Positions 8,771 to 17,213 of a stretch of DNA of 53,910 nt are shown piece by piece (within the stretch, counting starts at the first letter, position 1; each line of letters starts with the position of its first letter). Location of the stretch: the NCBI RefSeq assembly GCF_900107305.1, contig NZ_FNPL01000020.1, positions 1 through 53,910 of the forward strand, written 5' to 3'. Below the pieces are notes generated by a model that saw only the letters and a list, made by a program, of their open reading frames with translations, made no database searches and was not told the DNA's origin. The translations under genes and the position numbers were made by a program. The stretch comes from Thermoactinomyces sp. DSM 45892 (GTDB taxonomy: Bacteria; Bacillota; Bacilli; Thermoactinomycetales; Thermoactinomycetaceae).

Positions 8771-8823
8771 TCTCGGGTCATTGAATAGTATAGGAATATG
8801 ACACATAGAGGATAGAGTTGCCA

Positions 8824-8853
8824 GAGACAAATAATCCCCTATCGTGTTATAAT
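8824..8853 (+). promoter_or_regulatory. Promoter of the glmS transcript
   Basis: TATAAT at 8848-8853 with a weak -35 (GAGACA, 18-base spacing). It would start RNA about 10-15 bases before the ribozyme cleavage site, as in other glmS genes. Confidence 0.55.
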
Positions 8854-8859
8854 TTTTTT

Positions 8860-9055
8860 CTGTTGTTAAAAGCGCCAGAACTGCAGAGATGATGCAGTTG
8901 ACGAGGTGGAGGATGATCGAGTGTTCGGCGGATGCCTCCCGGTAATGCGTCAGTGCCGTGGAATCGTAATACAAACCGATTGGGTGACTGATCGAGCAAA
9001 GATTACGATATGACGTAAATGCTCAAGAGGAGCATGAAACACAATCCGGAGTAAG
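8860..9055 (+). ncRNA. glmS ribozyme (GlcN6P-responsive)
   Basis: The conserved core is present in order: AGCGCCAGAAC at 8871, GACGAGGTGGAGG, then ATCGAG, TTCGGCGGATGCCTCCCGG, and the downstream P3/P4 arms with ACACAATCCGGAG near 9039. Glucosamine-6-phosphate acts as the cofactor for self-cleavage, expected between A8871 and G8872, which destabilises the glmS mRNA. The 3' boundary is approximate. Confidence 0.95.
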
Positions 9056-9095
9056 TAGCACTTGCACGTAACAGAATAACAGGAGGTTTGCATCT

Positions 9096-10922
9096 ATGTG
9101 CGGAATTGTTGGGTATATTGGTGGAAAGCAAGCTCAATCCATCCTATTGGAAGGATTAAGCAAGCTTGAGTACCGCGGATATGATTCTGCGGGTTTAGCG
9201 ATCTATAACGGACAGCAACTTCATGTTGAGAAATCCAAAGGTCGCTTAAAGGATTTAGAAACAAAGTTGCAGACGAGTGGATTACAGGGTTCTTTAGGGA
9301 TCGGCCACACTCGTTGGGCAACTCATGGGAAACCATCAGATGAGAATTCCCATCCACATGTGGATCGTGATGGGAAGTTCGCGATCGTTCATAACGGGAT
9401 TATCGAGAACTATATTGAGTTAAAGGAAGAGCTGATCGCAAAAGGATATCATTTTACTTCCCAAACCGATACAGAAGTTCTTGCTAAGCTATTAGCCGAT
9501 CATTGGGATGGCGGATTACTAAGTACGGTTCAAAAGGTGGTAGCTCGTTTACATGGAGCTTATGCTCTCGGCATTATCAGTGAGTATGAGCCAGATAAAA
9601 TGATTGCGGTTCGTTATGCAAGTCCGTTGGTAGTTGGAGTCGGCGAAGGTGAAAACTTTATTGCTTCCGATATCCCAGCGATCCTGAAGCACACACGTGA
9701 TGTATATATCATGGAAGATGGCGAGATGGCGGTTATCAATGAAGCAGGAGTGGAATTGATGACGATGGACGGAACACCGATCACACGTGAAAGTATGCGT
9801 GTAAATTGGGATATCGAAACAGCGGAAAAGGGTGGCTTCGACCACTTTATGATGAAAGAGATTTATGAGCAACCGAAAGCAATTCGTGATACGCTTGCAA
9901 GTCGTGTAAAAGGGGATACGGTTGATCTTTCGCAAGAGATCGGACTTACACTAGAGCAGATCCAGAATATAGAGAAAATCCATTTTGTTGCTTGTGGTAC
10001 TGCGTATCATGCTGGTTTGGTCGGTAAATATGTACTTGAGGATCTTGCTCGCATTCCGGTTGAGTGTGATGTAGCATCCGAGTATCGTTATCGCAACCCC
10101 ATTATCACGGATCGCACATTGGTAGTCGTGGTTTCTCAATCAGGAGAAACAGCTGATACACTGGCCGCATTACGTGAAGCGCAAAAACATGGTGCTCGTG
10201 TGATGGCGATTACAAATGTAGTCGGCTCTAGCGTTGCACGTGAGGCAGACGATGTGATCACGACCTGGGCAGGTCCAGAGATTGCGGTGGCCTCTACAAA
10301 GGCATACACTTCCCAGTTGATTGCCATTTATCTACTAGGCATCTACTTTGCACAAGCGAAAGGCTACAAGTCTGCTGAAGAGCTACAAACCATCGTAACC
10401 GATCTTCTTACTCTCCCGGCTAAAGTGGAAGAGGTGCTAAAACAAGAAAAAACAGTTGAAGCGTTTGCACGTAGCATTGCAAAGCACAACAACTTATTCT
10501 TCCTAGGCCGTGGATTAGATTATGCTGTAGCATTAGAAGGTTCTTTGAAGTTAAAAGAGATCTCTTATATCCATTCTGAGGCTTACGCTGCAGGTGAGTT
10601 GAAGCACGGTACACTTGCGTTGATTGAAGATAATATCCCTGTTATCTCATTGGCGACACAACAATCCGTGTTTGAAAAAACGGTTTCCAATATCCAAGAA
10701 GTAAAAGCACGTGGAGCTTATGTACTCGGTTTAGCAGTTGAAGGGGACACAGATTTAATCAAGTCGGTGGATGAAGTAATCACGATTCCACAAGTAAGTG
10801 ACCTCTTTGCTCCAGTCTTAACAGTAGTTCCATTACAACTTCTTGCTTACTATGCTTGTGTAGAGCGTGGATATGATGTTGATAAACCACGTAACCTTGC
10901 AAAGTCCGTAACAGTTGAATAA
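9096..10922 (+). CDS. glmS: Glutamine-fructose-6-phosphate aminotransferase
   Basis: Makes glucosamine-6-phosphate from fructose-6-phosphate and glutamine, the entry step to amino-sugar and cell-wall synthesis. N-terminal nucleophile glutaminase domain begins with MCGIVGYIG (Cys at position 2 after Met removal becomes catalytic), with GHTRWATHG; two SIS domains follow (VVVVSQSGETADT, ASTKAYTSQ) and the C-terminus DKPRNLAKSVTVE is canonical. 608 residues, complete. ACAGGAGGT lies upstream. Feedback control is by the ribozyme at 8860-9055. Confidence 0.98.
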   Translation: MCGIVGYIGGKQAQSILLEGLSKLEYRGYDSAGLAIYNGQQLHVEKSKGRLKDLETKLQTSGLQGSLGIGHTRWATHGKPSDENSHPHVDRDGKFAIVHNGIIENYIELKEELIAKGYHFTSQTDTEVLAKLLADHWDGGLLSTVQKVVARLHGAYALGIISEYEPDKMIAVRYASPLVVGVGEGENFIASDIPAILKHTRDVYIMEDGEMAVINEAGVELMTMDGTPITRESMRVNWDIETAEKGGFDHFMMKEIYEQPKAIRDTLASRVKGDTVDLSQEIGLTLEQIQNIEKIHFVACGTAYHAGLVGKYVLEDLARIPVECDVASEYRYRNPIITDRTLVVVVSQSGETADTLAALREAQKHGARVMAITNVVGSSVAREADDVITTWAGPEIAVASTKAYTSQLIAIYLLGIYFAQAKGYKSAEELQTIVTDLLTLPAKVEEVLKQEKTVEAFARSIAKHNNLFFLGRGLDYAVALEGSLKLKEISYIHSEAYAAGELKHGTLALIEDNIPVISLATQQSVFEKTVSNIQEVKARGAYVLGLAVEGDTDLIKSVDEVITIPQVSDLFAPVLTVVPLQLLAYYACVERGYDVDKPRNLAKSVTVE

Positions 10923-10936
10923 TCATCTGAAATTTG

Positions 10937-10975
10937 CTCCCCTTTAGATATGATATCTAGAGGGGATGTTTTTAT
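10937..10975 (+). terminator. glmS terminator
   Basis: CCCCT/AGGGG plus AGATAT/ATATCT arms, then a T tract. Confidence 0.8.
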
Positions 10976-11092
10976 ATCTAATATTAGGAGAGGATTATAG
11001 AGTGGAATTGTAAAAACACTCGAACCACCTTACTATGCATTTTTTTGAAATGTAGAAGTGGCTAAATAGAAATCCATAAGGAGAAGATGTGG

Positions 11093-11935
11093 ATGAATAC
11101 GATATCTACGACAGCAAGCAGATATTTAGAGTATATGGGTCTTTCTGCAGAGAAACCAAACTATAAGTATCTCTCTCGCATTTGCCATGCTCATTTGAAT
11201 ACTTTTCCGTTTGAAAATGTGAGTAAGCTCATTTCGTATCGAGACCACGTTGGAAGGGGGTATGAAATCCCTTCATTCGAACAGTTTGTAGATGGTTATA
11301 GCCAGTTTCATTTTGGAGGTACTTGTTTTACCCAGAATTCAAACGTCATTCAGTTATTAACAGAACTCGGTTTCGACTGTTATGGTGCGATGCTTGGAGA
11401 AAACCATATGGGGATCATTGTCATATTAGATGAAGAGCGAGTTTTTATAGATTTTGGAGCAGCTGCGCCTATATTTAAACCGATTCGTTATGAAAGGCCC
11501 GGTGAAAATATGAGCTATTTTGGGGATGATAAAGTTTACTTGCTACCTATTTCCCTGCAAGAACATAAATACAAGTTTGTTCGTTATACAGATGGTAAGA
11601 AAAGTGGAAAGGAATGGGCGTTTTTCGCACATAAAAAATACCAGCCTTCTGATTTTCTACCTGCATTGCAAAACTCGTTCCAATTAGGGGCTACTTTCAT
11701 GTCAGCATTAAGATGTCAACTATGGCAAACGGATCAGAATCGCAATGTATCACTGGTGAATAATAAATGTCGAATTCGTTATGTCGACCGTGGACCAGAA
11801 GAGATTTGCTTTTCTACTATACAAGAAATAGAAGAGTTTATAGCAGAGGAATTTCGGTTACCCAAGTTACCGGTGAGGGAGGCAATCGATGTTTTATATG
11901 GGTTAGGTATCGATATTTTTGCAAGTGACAAGTAA
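11093..11935 (+). CDS. Arylamine N-acetyltransferase family protein
   Basis: Member of the NAT family, which moves acetyl from acetyl-CoA to arylamines via a cysteine. The triad positions are visible: Cys in GGTCFTQN (family norm RGG-x-CFExN), His in ENHMGIIV, Asp in VFIDFGAA. The family Arg/Gly before the cysteine is FGGTC here, so substrate range may differ. I prefer the ATG at 11093 (AAGGAG nine bases upstream) over the one at 11087 (three bases). 280 residues. Monocistronic or cotranscribed with the GNAT gene 42 bases downstream. Physiological substrate unknown. Confidence 0.85.
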   Translation: MNTISTTASRYLEYMGLSAEKPNYKYLSRICHAHLNTFPFENVSKLISYRDHVGRGYEIPSFEQFVDGYSQFHFGGTCFTQNSNVIQLLTELGFDCYGAMLGENHMGIIVILDEERVFIDFGAAAPIFKPIRYERPGENMSYFGDDKVYLLPISLQEHKYKFVRYTDGKKSGKEWAFFAHKKYQPSDFLPALQNSFQLGATFMSALRCQLWQTDQNRNVSLVNNKCRIRYVDRGPEEICFSTIQEIEEFIAEEFRLPKLPVREAIDVLYGLGIDIFASDK

Positions 11936-11977
11936 TAAGGTAAAGATATTGAGAATGAAATGAGGAAGGGGATAGCC

Positions 11978-12556
11978 ATGCTAAAGAGATGTCATGATAG
12001 GAAGGAGAAGATACAAGGTGAGAATATCTATATTACATTAGTTGAGGAAGAAGACGTAGGTGAACTAGTAAAGTTTGAGGTAAAGAACCGAGATTTCTTT
12101 CAGCCCTTTTTTAGAAAACAAGAGGATTTTGATTATACTACCCAGGGTCAATGGGAGATTGTAAAAAAAGCGATTGAAGACGCCCAAACAGATCGTGGAT
12201 ATCTTTTCTTGATTTACTTACAAGAGTCAAATGAGTTGATTGGCAAAGTCATGCTGAATCGGGTTATGAGACTACACTTACAAAGCTGTTGGATTGGTTA
12301 CACGCTAGATCAGGATTATAATGGTAGAGGATATATGTCTGAATCGGTAAAATTGGTAGTGGTTCATGCCTTTCAAGAGCTAAATCTTCATCGTATTGAA
12401 GCCGCCGTTTTACCCCATAACCTTGGATCTATTTCAGTGCTCTTAAAGAACGGGTTTCATAAGGAAGGGATTGCAAGAAAGAGCTTAAAAGTGAATGGGA
12501 ATTGGGAAGATCATCAAATATTAGCGATCATAAATGAATCAAACTTGGAAAAATGA
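11978..12556 (+). CDS. GNAT acetyltransferase, RimJ/RimL type
   Basis: Acetyl-CoA-dependent N-acetyltransferase of the RimJ/RimL group, which acetylates ribosomal protein N-termini or small molecules. Visible features are the cofactor-loop region DYNGRGYMSESVKLVV, then LHRIEAAVLPHNLGSISVL, and the terminal strand NGNWEDHQILAI, all in the expected order. The start at 11978 has AGGAAGG seven to eight bases upstream; an in-frame ATG at 11960 is less well placed. 192 residues. The acceptor cannot be predicted. Confidence 0.85.
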   Translation: MLKRCHDRKEKIQGENIYITLVEEEDVGELVKFEVKNRDFFQPFFRKQEDFDYTTQGQWEIVKKAIEDAQTDRGYLFLIYLQESNELIGKVMLNRVMRLHLQSCWIGYTLDQDYNGRGYMSESVKLVVVHAFQELNLHRIEAAVLPHNLGSISVLLKNGFHKEGIARKSLKVNGNWEDHQILAIINESNLEK

Positions 12557-12624
12557 ATTTTAGCATAGAACCGGCTATCAATCTCCTGAATAAGATAGTG
12601 AGAATACTAGAGGAGGTTGATATC

Positions 12625-13200
12625 ATGGCTTGTGGAAAAAAGAACGCAGGACAGCCAAGTCCAGAACAAGTGATCCATTGTCATCAAACGGTATCTATTT
12701 GTGGAACTATCAATTTACCGGAAGGTTTTCGGTTATCTGGTGAAGGCAATCTTCATGTAGGAATTCACTCAGGTTTAGACTGCAGAACGGAAGAAGTTGC
12801 TTTTGAATGTCCAGGTATGGTAAATGATTGTGGTCCGATTGTGTTTCGAGCCCAAGCGGTTCGAGCTGTGGGAGCTTTTAACTATGTGATTAGTGTACCT
12901 GTTGAAAGCGAATGTCCTGATTCATTTTCTTATGTATCCCTTGAAGACGTTGCTTATGTGGATCAAGTGGCTTGCTTACAGGATTCGTCGTTTAAGTGTG
13001 ATCCCGAAGTATCTAATTGCGATATTTTCTGGATCTTCGTTGGTGTTAGACAGGTCACGCCTGAAGGTTGTGACCACCCAACAAGATTGGATGTGCGCGC
13101 AGCTTTTAGAATATTCAACAATACCTGCTCTTCATTTGAACCAACTTCACTCGTTTTACCTAGTCATGATGAATTCGATAGAGTTATGGTAAAAGAATAG
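12625..13200 (+). CDS. Cysteine-rich hypothetical protein
   Basis: I do not recognise the family. The ATG at 12625 has a strong AGGAGG site nine bases upstream, so I discard the longer reading from 12553. The 191-residue product begins MACGKKNAGQ, has no signal peptide or membrane segment, and carries 12 cysteines spread along the chain (ICG, DCR, ECPG, DCG, ECPD, ACL and others). Such spacing and the MACGK start recall spore coat and exosporium proteins of Bacillales (CotY/CotZ, Ena subunits), but I cannot align it to any of them. A terminator follows at 13214. Confidence 0.75.
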   Translation: MACGKKNAGQPSPEQVIHCHQTVSICGTINLPEGFRLSGEGNLHVGIHSGLDCRTEEVAFECPGMVNDCGPIVFRAQAVRAVGAFNYVISVPVESECPDSFSYVSLEDVAYVDQVACLQDSSFKCDPEVSNCDIFWIFVGVRQVTPEGCDHPTRLDVRAAFRIFNNTCSSFEPTSLVLPSHDEFDRVMVKE

Positions 13201-13213
13201 AATATTTGCAAAC

Positions 13214-13246
13214 AACATGAACAAGGGGATTGATCATGTTTTTTTG
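13214..13246 (+). terminator. Terminator after the Cys-rich gene
   Basis: AACATGA (13214-13220) pairs with TCATGTT (13234-13240), followed by a T run. Confidence 0.7.
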
Positions 13247-13718
13247 CCTTGTTATATATTTTTTATTTTGGACAGGCCCTTAGGCTTGTTCTTTTTATTT
13301 TCGGGTGATGAAATAGATAAAACTAGATCCTAGGTACGATATAATATTGACTACAAGAGACTATATTTCATATTTTTGATACAAAATAGATACTCCTCGA
13401 TATTTTGGGAAAGGGGTCCTGAATTTTCTCTCAAAAAGAGAAGAATCTCAGTTTTTGAACATGTACATTCTATCAGAATAATATTCCAATCGATCAAACA
13501 TCAATATTATTGGCTCTCATTTCATGATATTGATTTCAGTTGCCCTAATGACAGCTGTCTTGTTACCTTCAAAGTTACATTATTTCAAGGAATATAGCTC
13601 TGTTAAAAAATCATCTTAGTCTATAAGTAATGTAAGAGTAAGTAGTAGAATGAGGTTATCTAGTCTGTAGTGAGTCTACGAATGAGCAACGAAAATATCA
13701 ACGGGCGTAGGTGATATG
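13247..13718 (+). other. AT-rich intergenic stretch
   Basis: About 470 bases without a convincing gene. It contains the 13311 copy of a repeat also found at 17325 and a possible TATAAT at 13340. A 73-codon reading frame at 13376-13597 has no ribosome site and an unnatural composition. Confidence 0.5.
13311..13342 (+). repeat. Left copy of a ~30-base imperfect direct repeat
   Basis: AAATAGATAAAACTAGATC then AGGTACGATA. The same two blocks recur in the same order and orientation at 17325-17360, with five extra bases between them. The pair brackets the accessory patch. Confidence 0.55.
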
Positions 13719-14111
13719 ATGGGCGAACAGAATGAAGCAAAGCATACTCGGAGTGTGACAACTCAGACAAGTGGAGATTGGTTTGATCAAATGTTTCAAG
13801 AGTATAAGGATAAGGGAGGATTTGATGATGTTCCACAGGGACAAAAACTGGAGAAGGATGTGCTAGAGGGAGATATTATGGATAGAATGCTGAAAAATGC
13901 AAATTACCGACCTGAATGGGTTGAGGTTCAATTAAAGATACGTAGAGCCATTCAGGAGCTACTCCAGCAATCTCAGTCGGCTACAAAAAAAGATTTAAAG
14001 CCAATAAATGCTCTTATCAGACGATATAATTCTATCTGCCCTTCTATGCTACAAAAATCTCAACTCTCTACAGACTTTACACTTGATGAACAATTTTTGC
14101 AATGGAAGTGA
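13719..14111 (+). CDS. DUF1992 (DnaJ-homologue-like) protein
   Basis: A 130-residue cytoplasmic protein. The central pattern GQKLEKDVLEGDIMDRMLKN followed by ANYRPEWVEVQLKIR matches the DUF1992 signature (a P-L stretch, then ILKNAGYLPEWVELQKEI-like), a domain also found in J-domain homologues of unknown function. The N-terminal 40 residues are polar and rich in Asp and Gln. Two adjacent ATGs (13716, 13719) follow a weak AGGTGA; the second has better spacing. Alone between two terminators. No specific role can be assigned. Confidence 0.75.
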   Translation: MGEQNEAKHTRSVTTQTSGDWFDQMFQEYKDKGGFDDVPQGQKLEKDVLEGDIMDRMLKNANYRPEWVEVQLKIRRAIQELLQQSQSATKKDLKPINALIRRYNSICPSMLQKSQLSTDFTLDEQFLQWK

Positions 14112-14133
14112 GTATTGATCTTGGCTAAAGATG

Positions 14134-14175
14134 AACAAGGATGCAGTTCACTCTGAACTACATCCTTGTTTTTAT
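14134..14175. terminator. Strong bidirectional terminator
   Basis: AACAAGGATG (14134-14143) and CATCCTTGTT (14161-14170) plus inner AGTTCA/TGAACT form an almost perfect stem with T tracts on both sides. It ends both the DUF1992 gene and the facing collagen-like gene region. Confidence 0.9.
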
Positions 14176-14212
14176 TTCCAACGCAGTAATAAAGAATGAA
14201 TGATGTAGTGGT

Positions 14213-14231
14213 CTGACCACATTTTGACCAC
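14213..14231 (+). repeat. TTGACCAC-type repeat pair
   Basis: CTGACCAC and TTGACCAC with starts 11 bases apart. The same pair with the same spacing closes the array at 17214-17313. Confidence 0.5.
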
Positions 14232-14287
14232 CTGTTGTTGAATTATCCTCTTCATCTGTCCTTTCTGGCGGAGATTCCATAATCAAA

Positions 14288-14344
14288 TGAAGGAATTGTT
14301 GCAAAGAGCTATTTGTTTATCATCTTTTAACTGGCACCACGGGT
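14288..14344 (-). mobile_element. Solo end of an IS982-like element
   Basis: This 57-base segment is about 93 percent identical to the reverse complement of 16061-16117, the left end of the IS relic on the other side of the collagen-like gene. It terminates in GGCACCACGGGT, matching the terminal inverted repeat. No transposase remains. The interval 14176-14427 otherwise holds only the TTGACCAC pair and no gene that I can support. Confidence 0.7.
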
Positions 14345-14427
14345 ATAATATATGTTATTTCCACGATTCCCCCATCAACAGCATTATCTGGGATAACAGG
14401 AGTCTTCTTCAATAGGAGCTCCAAAAA

Positions 14428-16026
14428 CTAAATCAATAATAGAAACGATATCTCTACAGGCATACTAATTAAACTACCTTGCGAAGGTTGTAGAGAGACT
14501 GTGTTACTACCGAAAGCATTTACTATAGAAACAACATCATTCGCATTTAACTGTAGAAGAGCCTGCCCTACTGAGGCACCACTCCCTTGTGGAGAGTGTG
14601 AACCATATGGTGGCGCGTGAACTCCATTGACCTGAATCCTACTACCTACAAAACTTGAAGTGGCACCAATGACGTGAAAGTTAATTAGATATATACCCGC
14701 TTGAGAAACGGTAATCTGATTGCTGGCTAAGGAAAAACCTGCTGTATTATTAGTTGAAGCCTGAGTAATAGGAAAAAGTTGTCCGGCAGGAACTGCCTCT
14801 GGTGTTCCAGAATTAATAATATGGTAAAATAAAGCAAATTGTGAAGCTATAGTTCCTGTTGGACCAGTTACTCCTGTAGGTCCAGTGTTGCCAGTAGGTC
14901 CTGTAGCCCCTTGAAGTCCCGTAGCTCCAGTGTTCCCTCGAGGCCCGGTGTTCCCTTGAAGTCCCGTAGCTCCAGTGTTCCCTCGAGGCCCGGTGTTCCC
15001 TTGAGGTCCAGTGTTGCCAGTAGGTCCTGTAGCCCCTTGAAGTCCCGTAGCTCCAGTGGGACCTTGAGGCCCGGTGTTCCCTTGAGGTCCTGTAGAGCCG
15101 TCTGCTCCATCCGCACCCGTGGAACCTTGAGGTCCTGTAGCCCCTTGAGGTCCTGTAGCACCGTCTGCACCATCCGCGCCAGTAGGTCCTTGAGGTCCCG
15201 TAGAGCCGTCTGCACCATCTGCACCTGTAGGTCCTTGAGGTCCCGTAGAGCCGTCTGCACCATCTGCGCCCGTAGGTCCTTGAGGTCCCGTAGAGCCGTC
15301 TGCACCATCTGCGCCCGTAGGTCCTTGAGGTCCCGTAGAGCCGTCTGCACCATCTGCGCCCGTAGGTCCTTGAGGTCCCGTAGAGCCGTCTGCACCCGTG
15401 GGACCTTGAGGTCCGGTATCCCCTTGAGGTCCTGTAGTACCATCCGCACCATCTGCGCCCGTAGGTCCTTGAGGCCCAGTATCTCCGGTAGCCCCCGTAG
15501 CCCCGTTAGCTCCAGTGGGAACTTCTAGTTTTACGATGGCAGAACCAGGCGTTACCGTGATTTCTAACGTATCAGATATAAAGTTGAGGGTATCTCCGAA
15601 ACCGAGTGGAATATTTCCGTCCGCGCCTGAATTCCCTTGAACTAAAAATAAGAAATCACCTGTAACAAAATTTCCTGTCGGTCCTTGAGGTCCTGTGGCA
15701 CCTGCAGGGCCTACGGGTCCTCTGGTAACGTCTGTGTTTAACACATTTTCTAGCTTCTCATTTAGGATCCATTCTTTTTTCCCGATTACATTAATCGTGT
15801 CGCGAACACTGCTGTTTATCGTAAGTAAATCACTAATGGAAGGTTGGAAGGATGTTGAGACTCCGGGTAGCGTTCCGAGAACGTATTGAAGCTTTTCCCC
15901 CTCGGCATTAATAATATGACTTAAGCCTAGTTCTTCTAATGCAATGGATGATAGCAATAGATTTACTGCGTCTTCTCGAGTAATCGAGATATTCGGTGAG
16001 ATGTTAGGGATATTCGCTTGCGACAT
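14428..16026 (-). CDS. BclA-like collagen-repeat spore surface protein
   Basis: 532 residues in three parts. Residues 1-100 form a non-collagen preface with [20 protein letters not shown] and [15 protein letters not shown], a segment I associate with Bacillales collagen-like proteins. A short [16 protein letters not shown] run near 105 is followed by a beta-rich insert, then about 220 residues of Gly-X-Thr/Gly-X-X triplets, mostly repeats of [15 protein letters not shown]. The last 135 residues resemble the C1q/TNF-like beta domain of BclA. Thr-rich triplets are typical O-glycosylation sites in exosporium filaments. AAGGGGG precedes the ATG. The IS relic ends only 35 bases upstream, so the promoter must lie in it or in that gap. 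Spore localisation is inferred. Confidence 0.88.
   Translation of the reverse strand: MSQANIPNISPNISITREDAVNLLLSSIALEELGLSHIINAEGEKLQYVLGTLPGVSTSFQPSISDLLTINSSVRDTINVIGKKEWILNEKLENVLNTDVTRGPVGPAGATGPQGPTGNFVTGDFLFLVQGNSGADGNIPLGFGDTLNFISDTLEITVTPGSAIVKLEVPTGANGATGATGDTGPQGPTGADGADGTTGPQGDTGPQGPTGADGSTGPQGPTGADGADGSTGPQGPTGADGADGSTGPQGPTGADGADGSTGPQGPTGADGADGSTGPQGPTGADGADGATGPQGATGPQGSTGADGADGSTGPQGNTGPQGPTGATGLQGATGPTGNTGPQGNTGPRGNTGATGLQGNTGPRGNTGATGLQGATGPTGNTGPTGVTGPTGTIASQFALFYHIINSGTPEAVPAGQLFPITQASTNNTAGFSLASNQITVSQAGIYLINFHVIGATSSFVGSRIQVNGVHAPPYGSHSPQGSGASVGQALLQLNANDVVSIVNAFGSNTVSLQPSQGSLISMPVEISFLLLI
15085..15480 (-). repeat. 45-base tandem repeats coding collagen triplets
   Basis: Units of 45 bases encode 15 residues (five triplets). 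Units starting near 15181, 15226, 15271, 15316 and 15361 are almost identical at DNA level, a substrate for slippage and length variation. Flanking units are more diverged. Confidence 0.85.
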
Positions 16027-16060
16027 GTTATGCCCCCTTAATGAAAAATGATAAATATTA

Positions 16061-16348
16061 ACCGTGGTGCTAGCTAAAAGATGATAAACAAATAGCTCTT
16101 GTGCAACAATTCCTTCATAGTGAAAGCGTCACCCTATCATCAGGGGGAATGTTGCATGCAAGTTAGTTATATCATTTCCGCGGCATCTGTCCACGACGTG
16201 ACCGTCGTGGACAGAATTGGTCGAACAAGCCCCGCACCCGTACGTCCTTGCAGACAAAGGTTACGTAAGTGAAAAATGGAGACAGAGACTCCAAGAATTA
16301 GGGATGGTTCGAAGTGGAAACAGAAAATTTTCAACTAGCACCATGGGT
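16061..16348 (+). mobile_element. Internally deleted IS982-like element
   Basis: The left end ACCGTGGTGCTAG (16061) and right end CTAGCACCATGGGT (to 16348) are inverted repeats. Between them are about 95 bases of the left end and the C-terminal part of a transposase. Flanking bases AAATATTA before and AAATATCC after could be a worn 8-base target duplication. Confidence 0.7.
16156..16348 (+). pseudogene. Transposase fragment, IS982/DDE type
   Basis: Frame one from 16156 reads ISAASVHDVTVVDRI; after a one-base shift near 16219 the text continues VEQAPHPYVLADKGYVSEKW and RQRLQELG. The HD...LADKGY spacing is the catalytic core of IS982-type DDE transposases. The N-terminal half is missing, a frameshift is present, and the frame runs into the terminal repeat, so it is not functional. 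Confidence 0.75.
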
Positions 16349-16480
16349 AAATATCCTTATTATACATATTCATATTGAATTAAATTTGCTATCGATGTTT
16401 ACATGCTTCTCCGGTATAATTTCATCGTCAGCCACAGCCTTTAAAACTTTAAAGGGTGTCCAGTTCAGTCTCGTATACGA

Positions 16481-16588
16481 ATGAATGATGAAGTTGTGTG
16501 TGATCGGATCGGTTGGAGCAAGCGGGGCTATTATCGGGTTAAGAAAGAGGCAATCGAGAAGGTAGCATATACTTTAAATCTCTTTTGA
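16481..16588 (+). pseudogene. ArpU-like phage regulator fragment
   Basis: The 35-codon frame ends in DRIGWSKRGYYRVKKEA then IEKVAYTLNLF and a stop. The order (short helix, S-x-R-x-YYR-x-K, A..K.AYTL) resembles the C-terminus of ArpU-type late-gene regulators of phages and integrative elements. The rest of the family domain is absent upstream. Probably a prophage remnant; similarity is judged by eye. Confidence 0.45.
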
Positions 16589-16740
16589 CATGATACTACC
16601 CATTTTCACGAATAGGTGATAAGAAGTGACTGCAATTTAAAAGATACACAATCTTATTATTCATTATTAAATAGTTAAAAAACTTCAATTTTGTTATATA
16701 ATATAAGATAAATATATTCATATAGAGCATGTAAACCGAT

Positions 16741-16764
16741 GAGGGCAGGTATCCAACTGCCCTC
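16741..16764 (+). other. Leader hairpin before the secreted-protein relic
   Basis: GAGGGCAG (16741-16748) pairs with CTGCCCTC (16757-16764). No T tract follows, and a GGGGGAG ribosome site and ATG lie 15-30 bases on, so it looks like a 5'-UTR hairpin. Confidence 0.5.
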
Positions 16765-16793
16765 TTGTGCTGGAGTTGGGGGAGATAACATCT

Positions 16794-17195
16794 ATGAGAA
16801 ACAAAACAATGAAATTTGTACCCATAACGCTCTGGCAAATCTCCTTCGCATGTCATCTTACTGAATAAGATAACACATTAGAAGTTTTCAGACACACCCT
16901 AGCATCGGAATCTAAAGCTTCTAATGTCCAACAGAATAAACTTGTTGAAATTGCTCAGTACAACTTAAAGCTTGACGGATCGAAAGCACAAATAATTGCA
17001 TATGCATTTCGTAATGGAGGAAAATACCTAGATGGAGTTCTAGAAAAGCTATCACCAAAAGCAGGAAAAGTTGTCAGAAGTAACTCAGGTGAAATAGCGT
17101 ACTTCCTAGAAAAGGCAGATTTACTAGGAGAAAAGGAAACTACTTCTTTCTTTATAAAACTTGGTCTTCCTTGTGTAGATGCTTTTACTATATAA
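16794..17195 (+). pseudogene. Small secreted protein with in-frame TAA
   Basis: From the ATG at 16794, behind a GGGGGAG site, 24 codons read MRNKTMKFVPITLWQISFAC..., a lysine-led hydrophobic stretch like a signal peptide, and then meet TAA at 16866. The same frame stays open for 108 more codons to 17193, giving KLVEIAQYNLKLDG, AYAFRNGGKYLDGVLEKL, SPKAGKVVRSNSG and EKADLLGEKETT. That second part has no ATG, GTG or TTG codon in frame, so it cannot start by itself. I do not recognise the family. Most simply a recently broken gene for a secreted helical peptide or small protein of about 130 residues. Confidence 0.55.
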
Positions 17196-17213
17196 GGGAT
17201 AAATGCTGTTTTC

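Noticed and set aside
13376-13597. 73-codon plus-strand frame
   Set aside because: No ribosome site, no recognisable motif, AT-rich intergenic setting.
15085-15480. CRISPR-like regular repeats
   Set aside because: The 45-base units are contiguous, without spacers, and code for Gly-X-Y triplets.
14911-15528. 205-codon plus-strand frame rich in Arg and Ser
   Set aside because: Mirror of the collagen repeats on the minus strand; composition is an artefact of the repeats.
16189-16212. Perfect 10-bp palindrome GTCCACGACG/CGTCGTGGAC
   Set aside because: Falls inside the transposase coding relic; probably a coincidence of codons rather than a regulatory site.
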